Positions 46,535 to 56,564 of a stretch of 58,822 bases of DNA are shown piece after piece. The position numbers were made by a program, and so were the translations under genes. The notes beneath the pieces are model-generated. The model ran no database searches and was not told the DNA's origin. It saw only the letters and a list, made by a program, of their open reading frames with translations. The DNA is from Candidatus Paceibacter sp. (GTDB lineage: Bacteria; Patescibacteriota; Minisyncoccia; Phycocordibacterales; BOKC01). The DNA lies in assembly GCA_020724885.1 (NCBI GenBank), contig DYGD01000001.1, forward strand, positions 7,018 to 65,839, in the 5' to 3' direction. Each line of letters opens with the position of its first letter. Within the stretch, counting starts at the first letter, position 1.

Positions 46535-47758
46535 TTATATCGCGTCAACCAAAGAATAAATCGGACCGAGCATAGAAACAGCGAAAATACCAACAAACAA
46601 ACCAATGCACACCATCAGAACCGGCTCCACAATGGTAGAGAAATTTTTGGTTTTCTGATTGACCTCTTCCTCATAAAAATCTGCGACATTAGAAAACATT
46701 TCAGAAAGCTTTCCTGTTTCCTCGCCGATGGAAACCATCTCACCGACAAATGGCGGATATAATTTTTGAGCGCTATCCTCTAAAAAAACCGAGGCAATGG
46801 AGTCGCCTTTTCTGACACTGGCTTCGGCTTTTTCCAAAATCTTTTTGTAAAAATGATTTTGGATGACATCACGCGTAATTTTAATCGCCACCAGAAAATC
46901 AACACCGGCAGACAACAAGCTGGATAATGTCCTAGCTGTTCGCGCCGAATTACTCTCTTTTATCAAAGTTGAAATAATCGGCAATCTTAAAAAACTGAAT
47001 CCAAGAAATCTTTTACCGCCTGGAGTTCTGAAAATAAAGACAACAGAAGAAACAAAAAAGATAATAAGGAGAAGGGACGATAAAGTATTATCCTTTAAAA
47101 AACTGCTAAGACCGATGATAATTCTTGTTGAAAGAGGTAAATCAAGATTCAGCTCCGAAAATGTCTGGGTCAGTGTCGGCACCAAAAAAATAAGAAGTAA
47201 TATGCTGATAATAATCATTACCGAGACGACAATCGCCGGATAAATCATCGCCCCTCTCAATCTTTTTATCAGAAGATAATTTTTTTCCATTTGTTCAGCG
47301 ACTGATTTCAAAGATTTGGTGATACTCCCGCTTTCTTCCCCAGCTTTAACCATTGAAATAAAAAGCGGGGAAAATACTTCTGGAAAATCAGAAATTGACT
47401 GACTCAAAGATTCACCATGCCCGACTCCTTGGGTTATCTTTGAAATCACCATTTTTAGTTTTTTGTTTCTAGTTTGGCGCTCCAAGACAGAAAGCGCTCG
47501 CGTCATCGGCAAACCCGACTCAATCATAGCGCCGAGATTTTTAGCAAAATTTATTTTTTCCGCCATCCCGACTCTGCCCAAAAATCCAACCAAGTTTAAG
47601 AAAGGTCTTCTTTTGCCGCGCCCTTTGTCTTCAACGGCTGAGATGACAGAGTCCCCGCTCTTCTTTAATTCTTCATACAAAGAATGCTGGTCGGTTGCTT
47701 CCATAGCACCCTCATAGACCTCGCCACTTGGTTTAACTGCTTTGAATTTAAACAACAT
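46535..47758 (-). CDS. pilC: type IV pilus/type II secretion inner membrane protein
   Basis: GspF domains; FAKNLGAMIESGLPMTRAL. Confidence 0.94.
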   Translation of the reverse strand: MLFKFKAVKPSGEVYEGAMEATDQHSLYEELKKSGDSVISAVEDKGRGKRRPFLNLVGFLGRVGMAEKINFAKNLGAMIESGLPMTRALSVLERQTRNKKLKMVISKITQGVGHGESLSQSISDFPEVFSPLFISMVKAGEESGSITKSLKSVAEQMEKNYLLIKRLRGAMIYPAIVVSVMIIISILLLIFLVPTLTQTFSELNLDLPLSTRIIIGLSSFLKDNTLSSLLLIIFFVSSVVFIFRTPGGKRFLGFSFLRLPIISTLIKESNSARTARTLSSLLSAGVDFLVAIKITRDVIQNHFYKKILEKAEASVRKGDSIASVFLEDSAQKLYPPFVGEMVSIGEETGKLSEMFSNVADFYEEEVNQKTKNFSTIVEPVLMVCIGLFVGIFAVSMLGPIYSLVDAI

Positions 47759-47770
47759 ACCTATACAACA

Positions 47771-48148
47771 TTAATTATTATTGATTGTTTTGATTTTCCT
47801 TTTAAAACCGCCGAGTTGGTCACAGATTCCGGAAACTTCCTGCTGGATAAATTCAAAATCTTTTTGGCTAATCAGTTTGTTTCTGATTAAAGTATCACTA
47901 GCGGCCAATGTCTCGTAAGCTGAACCTAAAGCAATATCCAAAAATCTGTTAAGCTCCGCATCTGATATTTTACCACTTCCTTCGGCAATATTTAAAACAA
48001 CAGAAAAATTAGAACGAACCAATTGACTACCAAGCTCATAACGATACTTCTTCGGAAGCTTTTCTACTACATTTAAAATAAAGGAAAATAATTCTTGAGC
48101 ATCTTGGTATACTTGCCATTCCAGAAAGCGGAACTTTTTGATTGCCAT
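47771..48148 (-). CDS. four-helix-bundle (23S rRNA IVS/S23-type) protein
   Basis: QLVRSNFSVVLNIAEGSGK, LDIALGSAYETLAASD. Confidence 0.93.
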   Translation of the reverse strand: MAIKKFRFLEWQVYQDAQELFSFILNVVEKLPKKYRYELGSQLVRSNFSVVLNIAEGSGKISDAELNRFLDIALGSAYETLAASDTLIRNKLISQKDFEFIQQEVSGICDQLGGFKRKIKTINNN

Positions 48149-48185
48149 TTCTGTTGTTGGTTGTAGAGGTTGTAGAGGTTGTTGG

Positions 48186-49934
48186 TTACTCGGAAATTAC
48201 TCTCAAAATTTCCTCAAGAGTAGTATAGCCCTGAACGGCCTTGAAAACACCGTCTTCAATCATTGTCATCATCCCTTCACGCTTGGCCTGATCTTCTATT
48301 TCTTTGTCGGTTTTATTCTGAAGAATCAATTCTTTGACAGCCGGAGAAACTTTCAAAACTTCATAGATGCCAACTCGACCACTGAAACCGTCCTCCGACT
48401 CTTCCCCCGCTTTTGGCTTATAAAAAGGAACCTCCTGCCATTTAGCTTTAGTGTCAACAATTTTTTCCTGTTTTAGGAAATCTAGGATTCTGTCCAAATC
48501 AACCATCTTGCCCAAATTTTCCAATTCGGCTTGGCTCAAAAAATACTTTTCTCTTTTGTCGGTCAATTTTCTTACCAACCGTTGAGCAATGACCACATTG
48601 ACAGTAGACACAATGAGAAAAGGTTCAATTTTCATATCTACCAACCTTGGAATAGCGCCGGCAGCCGAATTGGTATGCAAAGTAGACAACACCAAATGTC
48701 CAGTGAGAGCCGCATTGACTGCCAGAGAGGCGGTTTCGTTATCACGAATCTCGCCAACCATAATAATATCCGGATCTTGTCGGACAAGCGTCCTTAAACC
48801 GGCGACAAAAGTCAAACCGATTTCTGGTTTTACTTGAGTTTGGTTTACCCGATCCATTTGATATTCAACCGGATCTTCAATTGTGGAGATATTAACATCG
48901 GGTGTATTCAAAATCTCCAAAACAGAATAAAGAGTGGTGGTTTTGCCGGAACCGGTCGGACCGGTCGTTAAAATCATTCCGTTTGAAAGTCGTGTAGCGG
49001 CGTGTATCCGCTCCAACGCTTCGCCATGAAAACCAAGCGACTCCAAAGTAAAGCCGGAGGCGTTCTCCCGCAGAAGACGCATAACCGCTTTTTCGCCAAA
49101 ATAAACCGGCAAAGTAGAAACACGAAAAGAAACTTTTTCACCGGCCATGTCAATTCTAAATCTTCCATCTTGTGGCAGTCGTTTTTCGTCAAGTTTCAAA
49201 TTCGCCAAAACTTTAACTCTGGCGACGATGCTCAAAGCGACATTTTTGGGCAAAACCATGGCATCCCGCAAAATTCCATCTATCCGATATCGAACGACAA
49301 CCTGATTTTCCAAGGGCTCTATATGAATATCAGAGGCCTTTTGGATTATGGCGTGCTTTAGCAAAGTATCAACAATCCTGACCACCGGCAAATCTTCAGC
49401 CAGTTTTTTCAAGTCATCTCCTGACATTTCGCTCCCTTCTTCCGGCACCGTCTTCAAAGAGTCAGATTCTTTCCTTATAATTTCGCCGAATTCGGCTTTA
49501 AGCGATTTCTGATACTGGATCAAGGAATTCCTGATTGATTGTTCATCGGTCAATCTGGGCAAGATTTTTAAACCGACTTTTTTCTTGACGAAATCAATTG
49601 CCGGCAAGTCATTGGTATCGAGCATAGCGACTTCCAGAGAGTCACCGCCTTTCTTAAAAGCAATAATATTGTGACTTCTAGCAACCGGCTCGGGGATCAG
49701 GGACAAGGTTTCAAAATCAATTTTCTGATTTTTTAAATCTACATAAGGAATTCCCAGGACCATTGCTTGAATCCGGCGAATTTCATCCGGATTTAGAAGA
49801 TTCTTTTTCAAAAGAACCGCTTCCAAGCTTTCCTTATTTTTTTCAGCCAATTTTTCTGCCTCTTTTAGATCCTTCTGCGCAACAAGGCCGGAGTCGGCGA
49901 TAAATTCTTTTAATTGTTCGGGGTTAACAAACAT
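48186..49934 (-). CDS. pilB: type IV pilus assembly ATPase
   Basis: Walker A TGPTGSGKTTTLYS; GspE/PilB family. Confidence 0.95.
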   Translation of the reverse strand: MFVNPEQLKEFIADSGLVAQKDLKEAEKLAEKNKESLEAVLLKKNLLNPDEIRRIQAMVLGIPYVDLKNQKIDFETLSLIPEPVARSHNIIAFKKGGDSLEVAMLDTNDLPAIDFVKKKVGLKILPRLTDEQSIRNSLIQYQKSLKAEFGEIIRKESDSLKTVPEEGSEMSGDDLKKLAEDLPVVRIVDTLLKHAIIQKASDIHIEPLENQVVVRYRIDGILRDAMVLPKNVALSIVARVKVLANLKLDEKRLPQDGRFRIDMAGEKVSFRVSTLPVYFGEKAVMRLLRENASGFTLESLGFHGEALERIHAATRLSNGMILTTGPTGSGKTTTLYSVLEILNTPDVNISTIEDPVEYQMDRVNQTQVKPEIGLTFVAGLRTLVRQDPDIIMVGEIRDNETASLAVNAALTGHLVLSTLHTNSAAGAIPRLVDMKIEPFLIVSTVNVVIAQRLVRKLTDKREKYFLSQAELENLGKMVDLDRILDFLKQEKIVDTKAKWQEVPFYKPKAGEESEDGFSGRVGIYEVLKVSPAVKELILQNKTDKEIEDQAKREGMMTMIEDGVFKAVQGYTTLEEILRVISE

Positions 49935-49954
49935 ATCGTATGTTTAAAAATTAT

Positions 49955-49986
49955 AACAAAATCTCCGCGAAAGCGGAGATTTTGTT
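49955..49986. terminator. hairpin AACAAAATCTCCGC-gaaa-GCGGAGATTTTGTT
   Basis: 14-bp perfect stem with GNRA loop. Confidence 0.75.
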
Positions 49987-50027
49987 GTGTATAGTTTATG
50001 AAATTTCCAAAACTTAGTTTTAAATCA

Positions 50028-50609
50028 CTAAGGCTGTTCCGGGCCCTGAGTGTCAAGAAATCTCAATTGAGGCAAACAACAGATCGCGGTGGCAGAGACC
50101 GAAGTCGATAACTGCGAACACTGGACTTCCCACCTCTGTTGGGTCGCGTGCGGTCTTGAATAATTAATTGTCCTATTTCCACAATCCCCGCCTCCGCCGG
50201 TCAAAATTTCTCCCGGGACACAAGAAACCGAGGCGGTTGAAGAATTAGAAGATATTCCAGACCTTCTCTGACAAGAGAAAGATTCAACTCCCGACCAGAC
50301 GGCTGCTCCCGCGCTATCTTCCGCCACTAAAACTTTCCCGGCCCCCGGTTCACCACCACCAATTGTTATCGTGCCGCCAAATTCAGCGGGGCCTTGAGCA
50401 AAAAAACCGCCTGCTGTGGCCAAAAAAGTATCAACCCAAAGCGTTCCGGTTTTTGTCTGCGTGCTATCGCCAACATTGACTGGGGCCGGAGTATTGCCGC
50501 CAAAAGGAGATTCAGTCGGACCTGCCCATTGGGCAAAAACAAAGCCAATACCGAAAGAAAACAAAACTCCTACGATTATAATTTTGATACTGTCAGTATA
50601 TTTTTTCAT
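50028..50609 (-). CDS. secreted hypothetical protein
   Basis: N-terminal TM/signal, WAGPTESPFGGNTPAPVNVG. Confidence 0.6.
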   Translation of the reverse strand: MKKYTDSIKIIIVGVLFSFGIGFVFAQWAGPTESPFGGNTPAPVNVGDSTQTKTGTLWVDTFLATAGGFFAQGPAEFGGTITIGGGEPGAGKVLVAEDSAGAAVWSGVESFSCQRRSGISSNSSTASVSCVPGEILTGGGGDCGNRTINYSRPHATQQRWEVQCSQLSTSVSATAICCLPQLRFLDTQGPEQP

Positions 50610-50630
50610 GATAAAAAGTTAGGTAAATTA

Positions 50631-50975
50631 TTAATTTCTATTTAAACGATTTTCAATTATTTCTCTCTCTTCCGGCGAAAGAATTTTGGCTTCAACGTCA
50701 GCGCCCAAAACCTTTCTCTCAATTTCCCTTCTTTCATCCAACCCCAAATCCCTTCTAGCCCAGCCGGCAAGCAGGCGATTTTCAATTTCTTGGCGATCTT
50801 CCAGTGTTAAAATCCTTCTGCCTTCTTGAACTTCCACAAAAAAACTTGTTTCTGACTTAATTATAACAAGTAGCAAAATAACCGCCACCGAGATAGCGCT
50901 AAAAAGCGCCAAATAATACCACTTGACCCTCTTTAACCTTTTTTCCAATTCTTGTGAATAAGTTTTGTGAGTCAT
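50631..50975 (-). CDS. hypothetical single-TM protein with repeated EIENRLLA/EIERKV motifs
   Basis: ORF, TM segment, contextual. Confidence 0.5.
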   Translation of the reverse strand: MTHKTYSQELEKRLKRVKWYYLALFSAISVAVILLLVIIKSETSFFVEVQEGRRILTLEDRQEIENRLLAGWARRDLGLDERREIERKVLGADVEAKILSPEEREIIENRLNRN

Positions 50976-51019
50976 AATTATCTCGACACAAATTCGTGGA
51001 TTGGTGCCAGGTTATTTTT

Positions 51020-52318
51020 CTAAATTTCTCTAAAGAACAAACCACCCGGGATAATAAATGTAACCGGACAATCATAAAATTCTATGCCTCCATCAACAGA
51101 GACCTGAGTAAATTTAGGCCCTACAGTGACATAAGAAACTTCGCAGGTTGATCCATCGCAGATATCCACCCCGCCATCACCACTCCAGACGTATTCATAT
51201 TCGTCTCTACCTCCTTCACCCCCTTCTCCTCCTCCACCTTCTAACACCTCCACCCTCCAGATAACAGTATCATAAAGGAAGAAAAATTTGCCCCCATAAA
51301 AACTCTCACCTTCAGCTGAACAAGTCACATCCGTCACATCCGGCGGCGGGTCTTGGGGGTCCGGCACTGTAAATCTCACTTCAGTTGTCTTATCTAACAG
51401 TGAACCTGAAACAATAAAAGAATATTGCCCGTCCGCAACCGACTCTCCAACACTTATTCTAAGGGTTATATTGCAATTAGGATTGCATGGGTTATCACCC
51501 TCAACCTGACTAACAAATATTCCATCAAAAGGATCGGAATTATAACCAATTGTCACCCCCTCTGAATTCCCACTTACAAGCTCTAGATTTACAGAAACAT
51601 CCGCAGAAGTTCCGGCTGGAATTGCTATTTCATAATCTGGAGAAGAGTTAGATATTGAGTAGTCAAAAATTTCCGACTGCGCGTCAGGCAATCCATACCA
51701 AACATTAGGCCAGGAATTGGTCCTGTCTCCAAAATAGAGCCAGCCGACCACCGGCCCGCCCCAAGTAGCACCAATCAATTTGCCCAAATTTGGATCATAA
51801 GTCACTCCGCCGTTTCCATCTAGCTGTGGAGAAGAATGATTATTGCCAGACATTGAAACCCAGCCATCCCAACCGTCGTCTGGGTCATCCGCTCCGGCTA
51901 AAAATCTAGCCCAACCTCTGACTTTACCGTCTCCGAAAACAATATTGGCGTTGACGGACTCGGTGCCAGAACCGGACGGAAAACTGGACAAACCGCCAAA
52001 CTGAAGCCAACCAATGTTGGAAGACCAAGCAGAGCCGGTTAAGTTGCCGGTTGAGCTATTTACCTGCACCGAATAATCAACCGAGCTGGGCGGACAATTT
52101 TCCGTCCCCTCCGACAAATTAACCTCGCAGGAATTAAAGCTGACCCAGCCGATATTAGAAGACCAAGCAGAGCCGTAAAGAGAAACATTTGAAGCCGGCA
52201 ATCCCCCGCCGATTTGGGCTTTGACAATATGATGACCAACAAAGAAGACAGAAACTGTGCTCAAAAAAACAGCGGAGAAAAACGAGGCGCGAAATAGATT
52301 CTCTCTCATCTTTTCCAT
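51020..52318 (-). CDS. secreted cell-surface protein with repeated (S)AWSSNIGWxxF motifs
   Basis: Signal peptide; repeated GSAWSSNIGW. Confidence 0.65.
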   Translation of the reverse strand: MEKMRENLFRASFFSAVFLSTVSVFFVGHHIVKAQIGGGLPASNVSLYGSAWSSNIGWVSFNSCEVNLSEGTENCPPSSVDYSVQVNSSTGNLTGSAWSSNIGWLQFGGLSSFPSGSGTESVNANIVFGDGKVRGWARFLAGADDPDDGWDGWVSMSGNNHSSPQLDGNGGVTYDPNLGKLIGATWGGPVVGWLYFGDRTNSWPNVWYGLPDAQSEIFDYSISNSSPDYEIAIPAGTSADVSVNLELVSGNSEGVTIGYNSDPFDGIFVSQVEGDNPCNPNCNITLRISVGESVADGQYSFIVSGSLLDKTTEVRFTVPDPQDPPPDVTDVTCSAEGESFYGGKFFFLYDTVIWRVEVLEGGGGEGGEGGRDEYEYVWSGDGGVDICDGSTCEVSYVTVGPKFTQVSVDGGIEFYDCPVTFIIPGGLFFREI

Positions 52319-52358
52319 TAGTATAAATATACCCTAAAAAGAAAAAAGGGGAAGACAC

Positions 52359-52386
52359 AAAGCCCCCGCTTAAGCGGGGGCTTTGT
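52359..52386 (-). terminator. intrinsic terminator AAGCCCCCGC-ttaa-GCGGGGGCTTT
   Basis: Palindromic GC stem. Confidence 0.8.
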
Positions 52387-52427
52387 TCGGGCAAGAGAGA
52401 TAGAGCTATGCCCGTAAAAACTCAAAT

Positions 52428-53003
52428 TTATCTAGCCGTACAACTCTTCCAAAGATTCAAGAATGCATTGAAGTCATCTTGGCCAACAACGCCATCGCTA
52501 TTGATATCAGCGGCGACATCCTTTTGAGACCAGACGTTTAGATAAGCTGTAAGATCTCTAGTGTCAATTGTGGCATCTTTGTTAAAGTCAGCAACGACAC
52601 ATTTTGTGATACTACCCGGATTCGGCTGGCATCCTTGTCGCCAAGCGGACATAAAGGCGCGGAAATCTGATCTATCAATAACCCCATCGCCATTGATGTC
52701 AGCCCTTATCTCTCTAGCAGTCCAATCACCCAAGAAAGCAATTATGTCTCTTGTATCAACGGCAGAATCGCCATTCCAATCAACAAAACAATCAGAGCCA
52801 CGAGTTCCGGTAAAAGAGCCGGAAGGCGCGACCTTAATAATACCGAGGTTTCCAGATTGAATTTTTATGGGGCTCACGGAATAAGGCGTAATTGATTTGG
52901 CTTTGTTTTCGCCAACTTCAGCCGCCGAAGCGGAACCAACAAAAGCGAATACCGCCATCAACAGAACAGTCAAACCAGACATAAAGATTATTTGTTTTTT
53001 CAT
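52428..53003 (-). CDS. secreted dockerin type I domain protein
   Basis: Repeated DxNxDGxxDxxDxxAF Ca-binding repeats. Confidence 0.85.
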   Translation of the reverse strand: MKKQIIFMSGLTVLLMAVFAFVGSASAAEVGENKAKSITPYSVSPIKIQSGNLGIIKVAPSGSFTGTRGSDCFVDWNGDSAVDTRDIIAFLGDWTAREIRADINGDGVIDRSDFRAFMSAWRQGCQPNPGSITKCVVADFNKDATIDTRDLTAYLNVWSQKDVAADINSDGVVGQDDFNAFLNLWKSCTAR

Positions 53004-53184
53004 AATATAATCTTATAATTAATAAGATAATTTCGCACGATACTTAACCTCGACCAAATCTAAAGACGGACAGAGCTGGAGATGCTTACATTAAACTTGA
53101 CCCAAAAAATGATTTAGGGTATCATAAAATTACTGATGGTTCGCCCGAAAGGCGAACTTAATTTTTAAAAATTCAACACAAAAT

Positions 53185-54372
53185 ATGTTTGATCTAAAAG
53201 TAATAAATTCCGTTCTGGAACAACTGGAACAGGAAAGGGGTATACCCAGAGAAAAAGCTCTTGAGGCCATAGAGGCGGCGCTGGCCACTGCATATAAAAA
53301 AGAATACGGCGAACGTGGCCAAATCATAAAAGCTGAATTCAACCCGCAAAATGGCGAAGTCAGATTCTCTCAAGTAAAAGTGGTAATGGACAAAAATATC
53401 GCGACAGAAGACAAAGAAGAATTTGAAGAAATTTTGACAGCCAGAAGGGAAGACGATGGAGGAGACGAGAGGCCGACGAAAGAATTATTCAACCCCGAAC
53501 ACCATATTTGGATTGAAGACGCGAAAAAAGTAAAAAAAGACGTGGAGATCGGTGAAGAACTGACATTTCCCTTGGAAACCAAGGGCGAATTTGGCCGAAT
53601 CGCTTCCCAAACTGCCAAACAAGTAATTATCCAGAAAATCAGAGAGGCCGAGAAAATTTCTGTACTGAAGGAGTACGGGGAGCAGGAAGGAGAAATAATA
53701 AGTGGCACCGTTCAGAGAATAGAGAGAGGTAGTGTTTTTATTGATGTGGGCAAAGCAACCGGTATCTTGTCTTATGAAGATCAAATCCCAGGCGAGAGAT
53801 TCTCGCAAGGAGAACGGGTACGGGCTTTCCTCTACAAAGTAGAGGAAAGCCCGAGAGGTGTTTTTTTACGCCTGTCTCGCACCAACCCGAAATTCCTAGA
53901 AAAACTTTTTGAAATGGAAGTGCCTGAAATCAGCGCGGGAATAGTAGTCGTAAAAAATATTGCCAGAGAAGCCGGTTCCCGCTCAAAAATAGCGGTGGTC
54001 TCAAAAGACGAACACATTGACCCAGTCGGTTCAATGGTCGGGCAAAGAGGCGTCAGGGTTTCCACAGTTATGTCCGAACTTGGGGGCGAAAAGGTTGATA
54101 TAATAGAGTGGTCAGAAGACCCGAAGAAATTTGTTGAGGATGCTTTGTCACCGGCCAAAGTGATAGAAGTGGAAGTTGAAGAAGGGGAGAACAAAGCCGT
54201 AGCTCTAGTAACGGAAGACCAGCAATCACTGGCAATTGGGCGAGGTGGACAAAACGTCCGTTTGGCCGCTAAACTGACAGGTTGGAAAATAGACGTCAGA
54301 TCAACCAAGGGAGAAAATCTGGCCGAGGCCGATGTCTCCGGAAAAACCGAGATAAAAGAGCAAGAAATTTAA
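53185..54372 (+). CDS. nusA: transcription termination/antitermination factor NusA
   Basis: N-term NusA, S1, KH domains. Confidence 0.95.
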   Translation: MFDLKVINSVLEQLEQERGIPREKALEAIEAALATAYKKEYGERGQIIKAEFNPQNGEVRFSQVKVVMDKNIATEDKEEFEEILTARREDDGGDERPTKELFNPEHHIWIEDAKKVKKDVEIGEELTFPLETKGEFGRIASQTAKQVIIQKIREAEKISVLKEYGEQEGEIISGTVQRIERGSVFIDVGKATGILSYEDQIPGERFSQGERVRAFLYKVEESPRGVFLRLSRTNPKFLEKLFEMEVPEISAGIVVVKNIAREAGSRSKIAVVSKDEHIDPVGSMVGQRGVRVSTVMSELGGEKVDIIEWSEDPKKFVEDALSPAKVIEVEVEEGENKAVALVTEDQQSLAIGRGGQNVRLAAKLTGWKIDVRSTKGENLAEADVSGKTEIKEQEI

Positions 54373-54379
54373 TCAAAAT

Positions 54380-54907
54380 ATGAATCTTCTACACGACATA
54401 GCGCCCGGCAGCATTGAAAAGATGAATGTCATCGTGGAAATTCCGCGCGGATCAAAAAACAAATACGAAATTGACAAAGAAACCGGCCTGATCGCCCTAG
54501 ATCGGACAATGCACACCGCCCAGGACTACCCGGTTGATTATGGTTTTGTACCTCAAACTCTTTGGGACGACAATGATGCTCTGGATGTAATTGTTTTAAC
54601 GACTTTTCCATTAATGCCGGGAATTTTGGTCCGAGCTAGACCGGTGGCTATTTTGAATATGACCGACGATGGCGACAATGACGACAAAGTAATCGCCGTG
54701 CCAACCGACGATCCGCGGTTTGCCGAAACACACGACCTCGCCGACATAAACAAGCACACCCTGAAAGAGATCGAGCACTTTTTTTCTACTTACAAAAAAC
54801 TCCAGAACAAAGAAGTCGCGGTTTTGGGCTTCAAGGGTAGAGACGAGGCACAAAAGGCCTTTTTGAAATCGATTGAATTATACAAAAATAAATCCAGCCA
54901 AAAATGA
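54380..54907 (+). CDS. ppa: inorganic pyrophosphatase
   Basis: VEIPRGSKNKYEIDKETG, DNDALDVIVLT. Confidence 0.95.
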   Translation: MNLLHDIAPGSIEKMNVIVEIPRGSKNKYEIDKETGLIALDRTMHTAQDYPVDYGFVPQTLWDDNDALDVIVLTTFPLMPGILVRARPVAILNMTDDGDNDDKVIAVPTDDPRFAETHDLADINKHTLKEIEHFFSTYKKLQNKEVAVLGFKGRDEAQKAFLKSIELYKNKSSQK

Positions 54908-55023
54908 GTAAGAGATTGCCGACTAATTCGTCTTAACTAACGCAAAGATTGCTTTTCCAAAAGCGAATCAAAATTAAATTATTAGCATTAATAACATCGT
55001 TTATTATTAACCAACAGAAAACT

Positions 55024-56064
55024 ATGAAAAAGATTTTTCTTTTTGCTTTATTGGGAGTAATTATATTAGGCGCCCCGGTTTACGCTGAAGAGACCGAAGC
55101 CCCATCTCACCGAATTGAAGGAGAGATGGAGAGAACGCTTGATACAACTACGATTTTTAACCCCGAAGAAGACGCTTCCGGTGTCAGACCAAACGTCGTG
55201 AACCCCGGACAGCCGGCGGCAATCACTCCCGGAAGAATCGCCCCAGCCCCGGGACGACTAGCCCCAGGCAGAGTTAACCTAACGCAAATATCGACCCTGA
55301 TTCCGTCTGAAGACAGAATCTTTGGTGATTTAAACGGCGATGGTCATGTGGATTTCACCGATTTTAAAATCCTAGTTGAGTCGTTTGGGCCATGCTCACT
55401 TTTAAAATCAAGTTGCCCGGCCGATCTAAATGACGACAAAACCGTAAACACCCTGGACGCTCTTCTACTCCTGAACAATTTTACTCGTTATGGAGATGAT
55501 ATGCCCGGGATTGCTTCGTCGCTAGAAAGATGCCAGTCCATAAGAACAGCCGAACTACAGAGAAGGTGTTTGTCGGTCTCAATGCAAGAGGCAGAAGTGT
55601 CATTAAGGGCCAAGAATGTAGCCCCGATTTTGGCAGAAAGAATGGCTATGAGGGCCGAGAACGCCGAAAGCGCCCCAGAGCAAGTAGGTGTGAGAGTTGA
55701 AATGCGGGTTAGAGCTTATCTGGGCTATATGAGCAATATGCTTATCAGAATGACCGCCGCTATTGAGAGATTGGAAGGTTTGGCAGACAGAATTGATTCC
55801 CGAATCCAAAAAATTGAAGCGGAGAGTGGTGCTGACTTATCAAATGCCAAAAGCGTTTTAACAGAAGCCAGGAGGCAAATTGAAATAGCCAAAGCCAGCC
55901 ATGCCACGGTTTCTCAAAATTACGAAGAAATTCTCGAAGGCGAAAACCTGACCGAAGAATTTGCCAGAATCAGAGAACTGGTGCAAAAATTGAGAGATGA
56001 AATCAAAAATGTTCACCAATCTCTGGTTGGTGTTATCAACATTATCGGATCCAGTATTAATTAA
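55024..56064 (+). CDS. secreted dockerin domain protein with coiled-coil C-terminus
   Basis: Signal peptide; GDLNGDGHVDFTDFKIL ... ADLNDDKTVNTLDALLLL. Confidence 0.8.
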   Translation: MKKIFLFALLGVIILGAPVYAEETEAPSHRIEGEMERTLDTTTIFNPEEDASGVRPNVVNPGQPAAITPGRIAPAPGRLAPGRVNLTQISTLIPSEDRIFGDLNGDGHVDFTDFKILVESFGPCSLLKSSCPADLNDDKTVNTLDALLLLNNFTRYGDDMPGIASSLERCQSIRTAELQRRCLSVSMQEAEVSLRAKNVAPILAERMAMRAENAESAPEQVGVRVEMRVRAYLGYMSNMLIRMTAAIERLEGLADRIDSRIQKIEAESGADLSNAKSVLTEARRQIEIAKASHATVSQNYEEILEGENLTEEFARIRELVQKLRDEIKNVHQSLVGVINIIGSSIN

Positions 56065-56082
56065 AAAAATAACCAACAAAAT

Positions 56083-56415
56083 ATGGACAATTTCGGAACA
56101 AATCAAACAAATCCCGGATCGCCGGTACCGGGAAACAAGTCGGCGAAATCTTCTTTGGGACCGACTATTGGGCTTATTATTATCTTGGCTATGATAATCA
56201 TCGGCAGTTTGTATTTCTTCGTGAATGACAACGGAACGCTTCGGCCGACATCAGACGAGCCGAATGTAACCGACATTGAAAGAGAACTCGGGGATTTGAG
56301 GAATCTTGATGAGTCCGATGAGTTATCTGCCATTATGGCAGACCTTGAGGCCACCAACTTGGACAATCTGGATGCCGAGCTTGATGCCGCCGAGCAAGAA
56401 TTGTCCGAACTTTAA
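56083..56415 (+). CDS. hypothetical single-TM acidic protein
   Basis: ORF with one TM, followed by terminator. Confidence 0.55.
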   Translation: MDNFGTNQTNPGSPVPGNKSAKSSLGPTIGLIIILAMIIIGSLYFFVNDNGTLRPTSDEPNVTDIERELGDLRNLDESDELSAIMADLEATNLDNLDAELDAAEQELSEL

Positions 56416-56434
56416 AACAAAAAAATAAAAGTTC

Positions 56435-56466
56435 AAAACCGCCCCGACTTGCGTCGGGGCGGTTTT
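56435..56466 (+). terminator. intrinsic terminator AAAACCGCCCCGAC-ttgc-GTCGGGGCGGTTTT
   Basis: 14-bp stem. Confidence 0.88.
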
Positions 56467-56564
56467 GTTTTGCAGGCAAAAACTTGAAAGTCGGCGACAA
56501 AAAAGATATAGTGCCTTGAATTACGAAACCCCTATTTCGTGATTCAAGATGTAATACACCAAAT

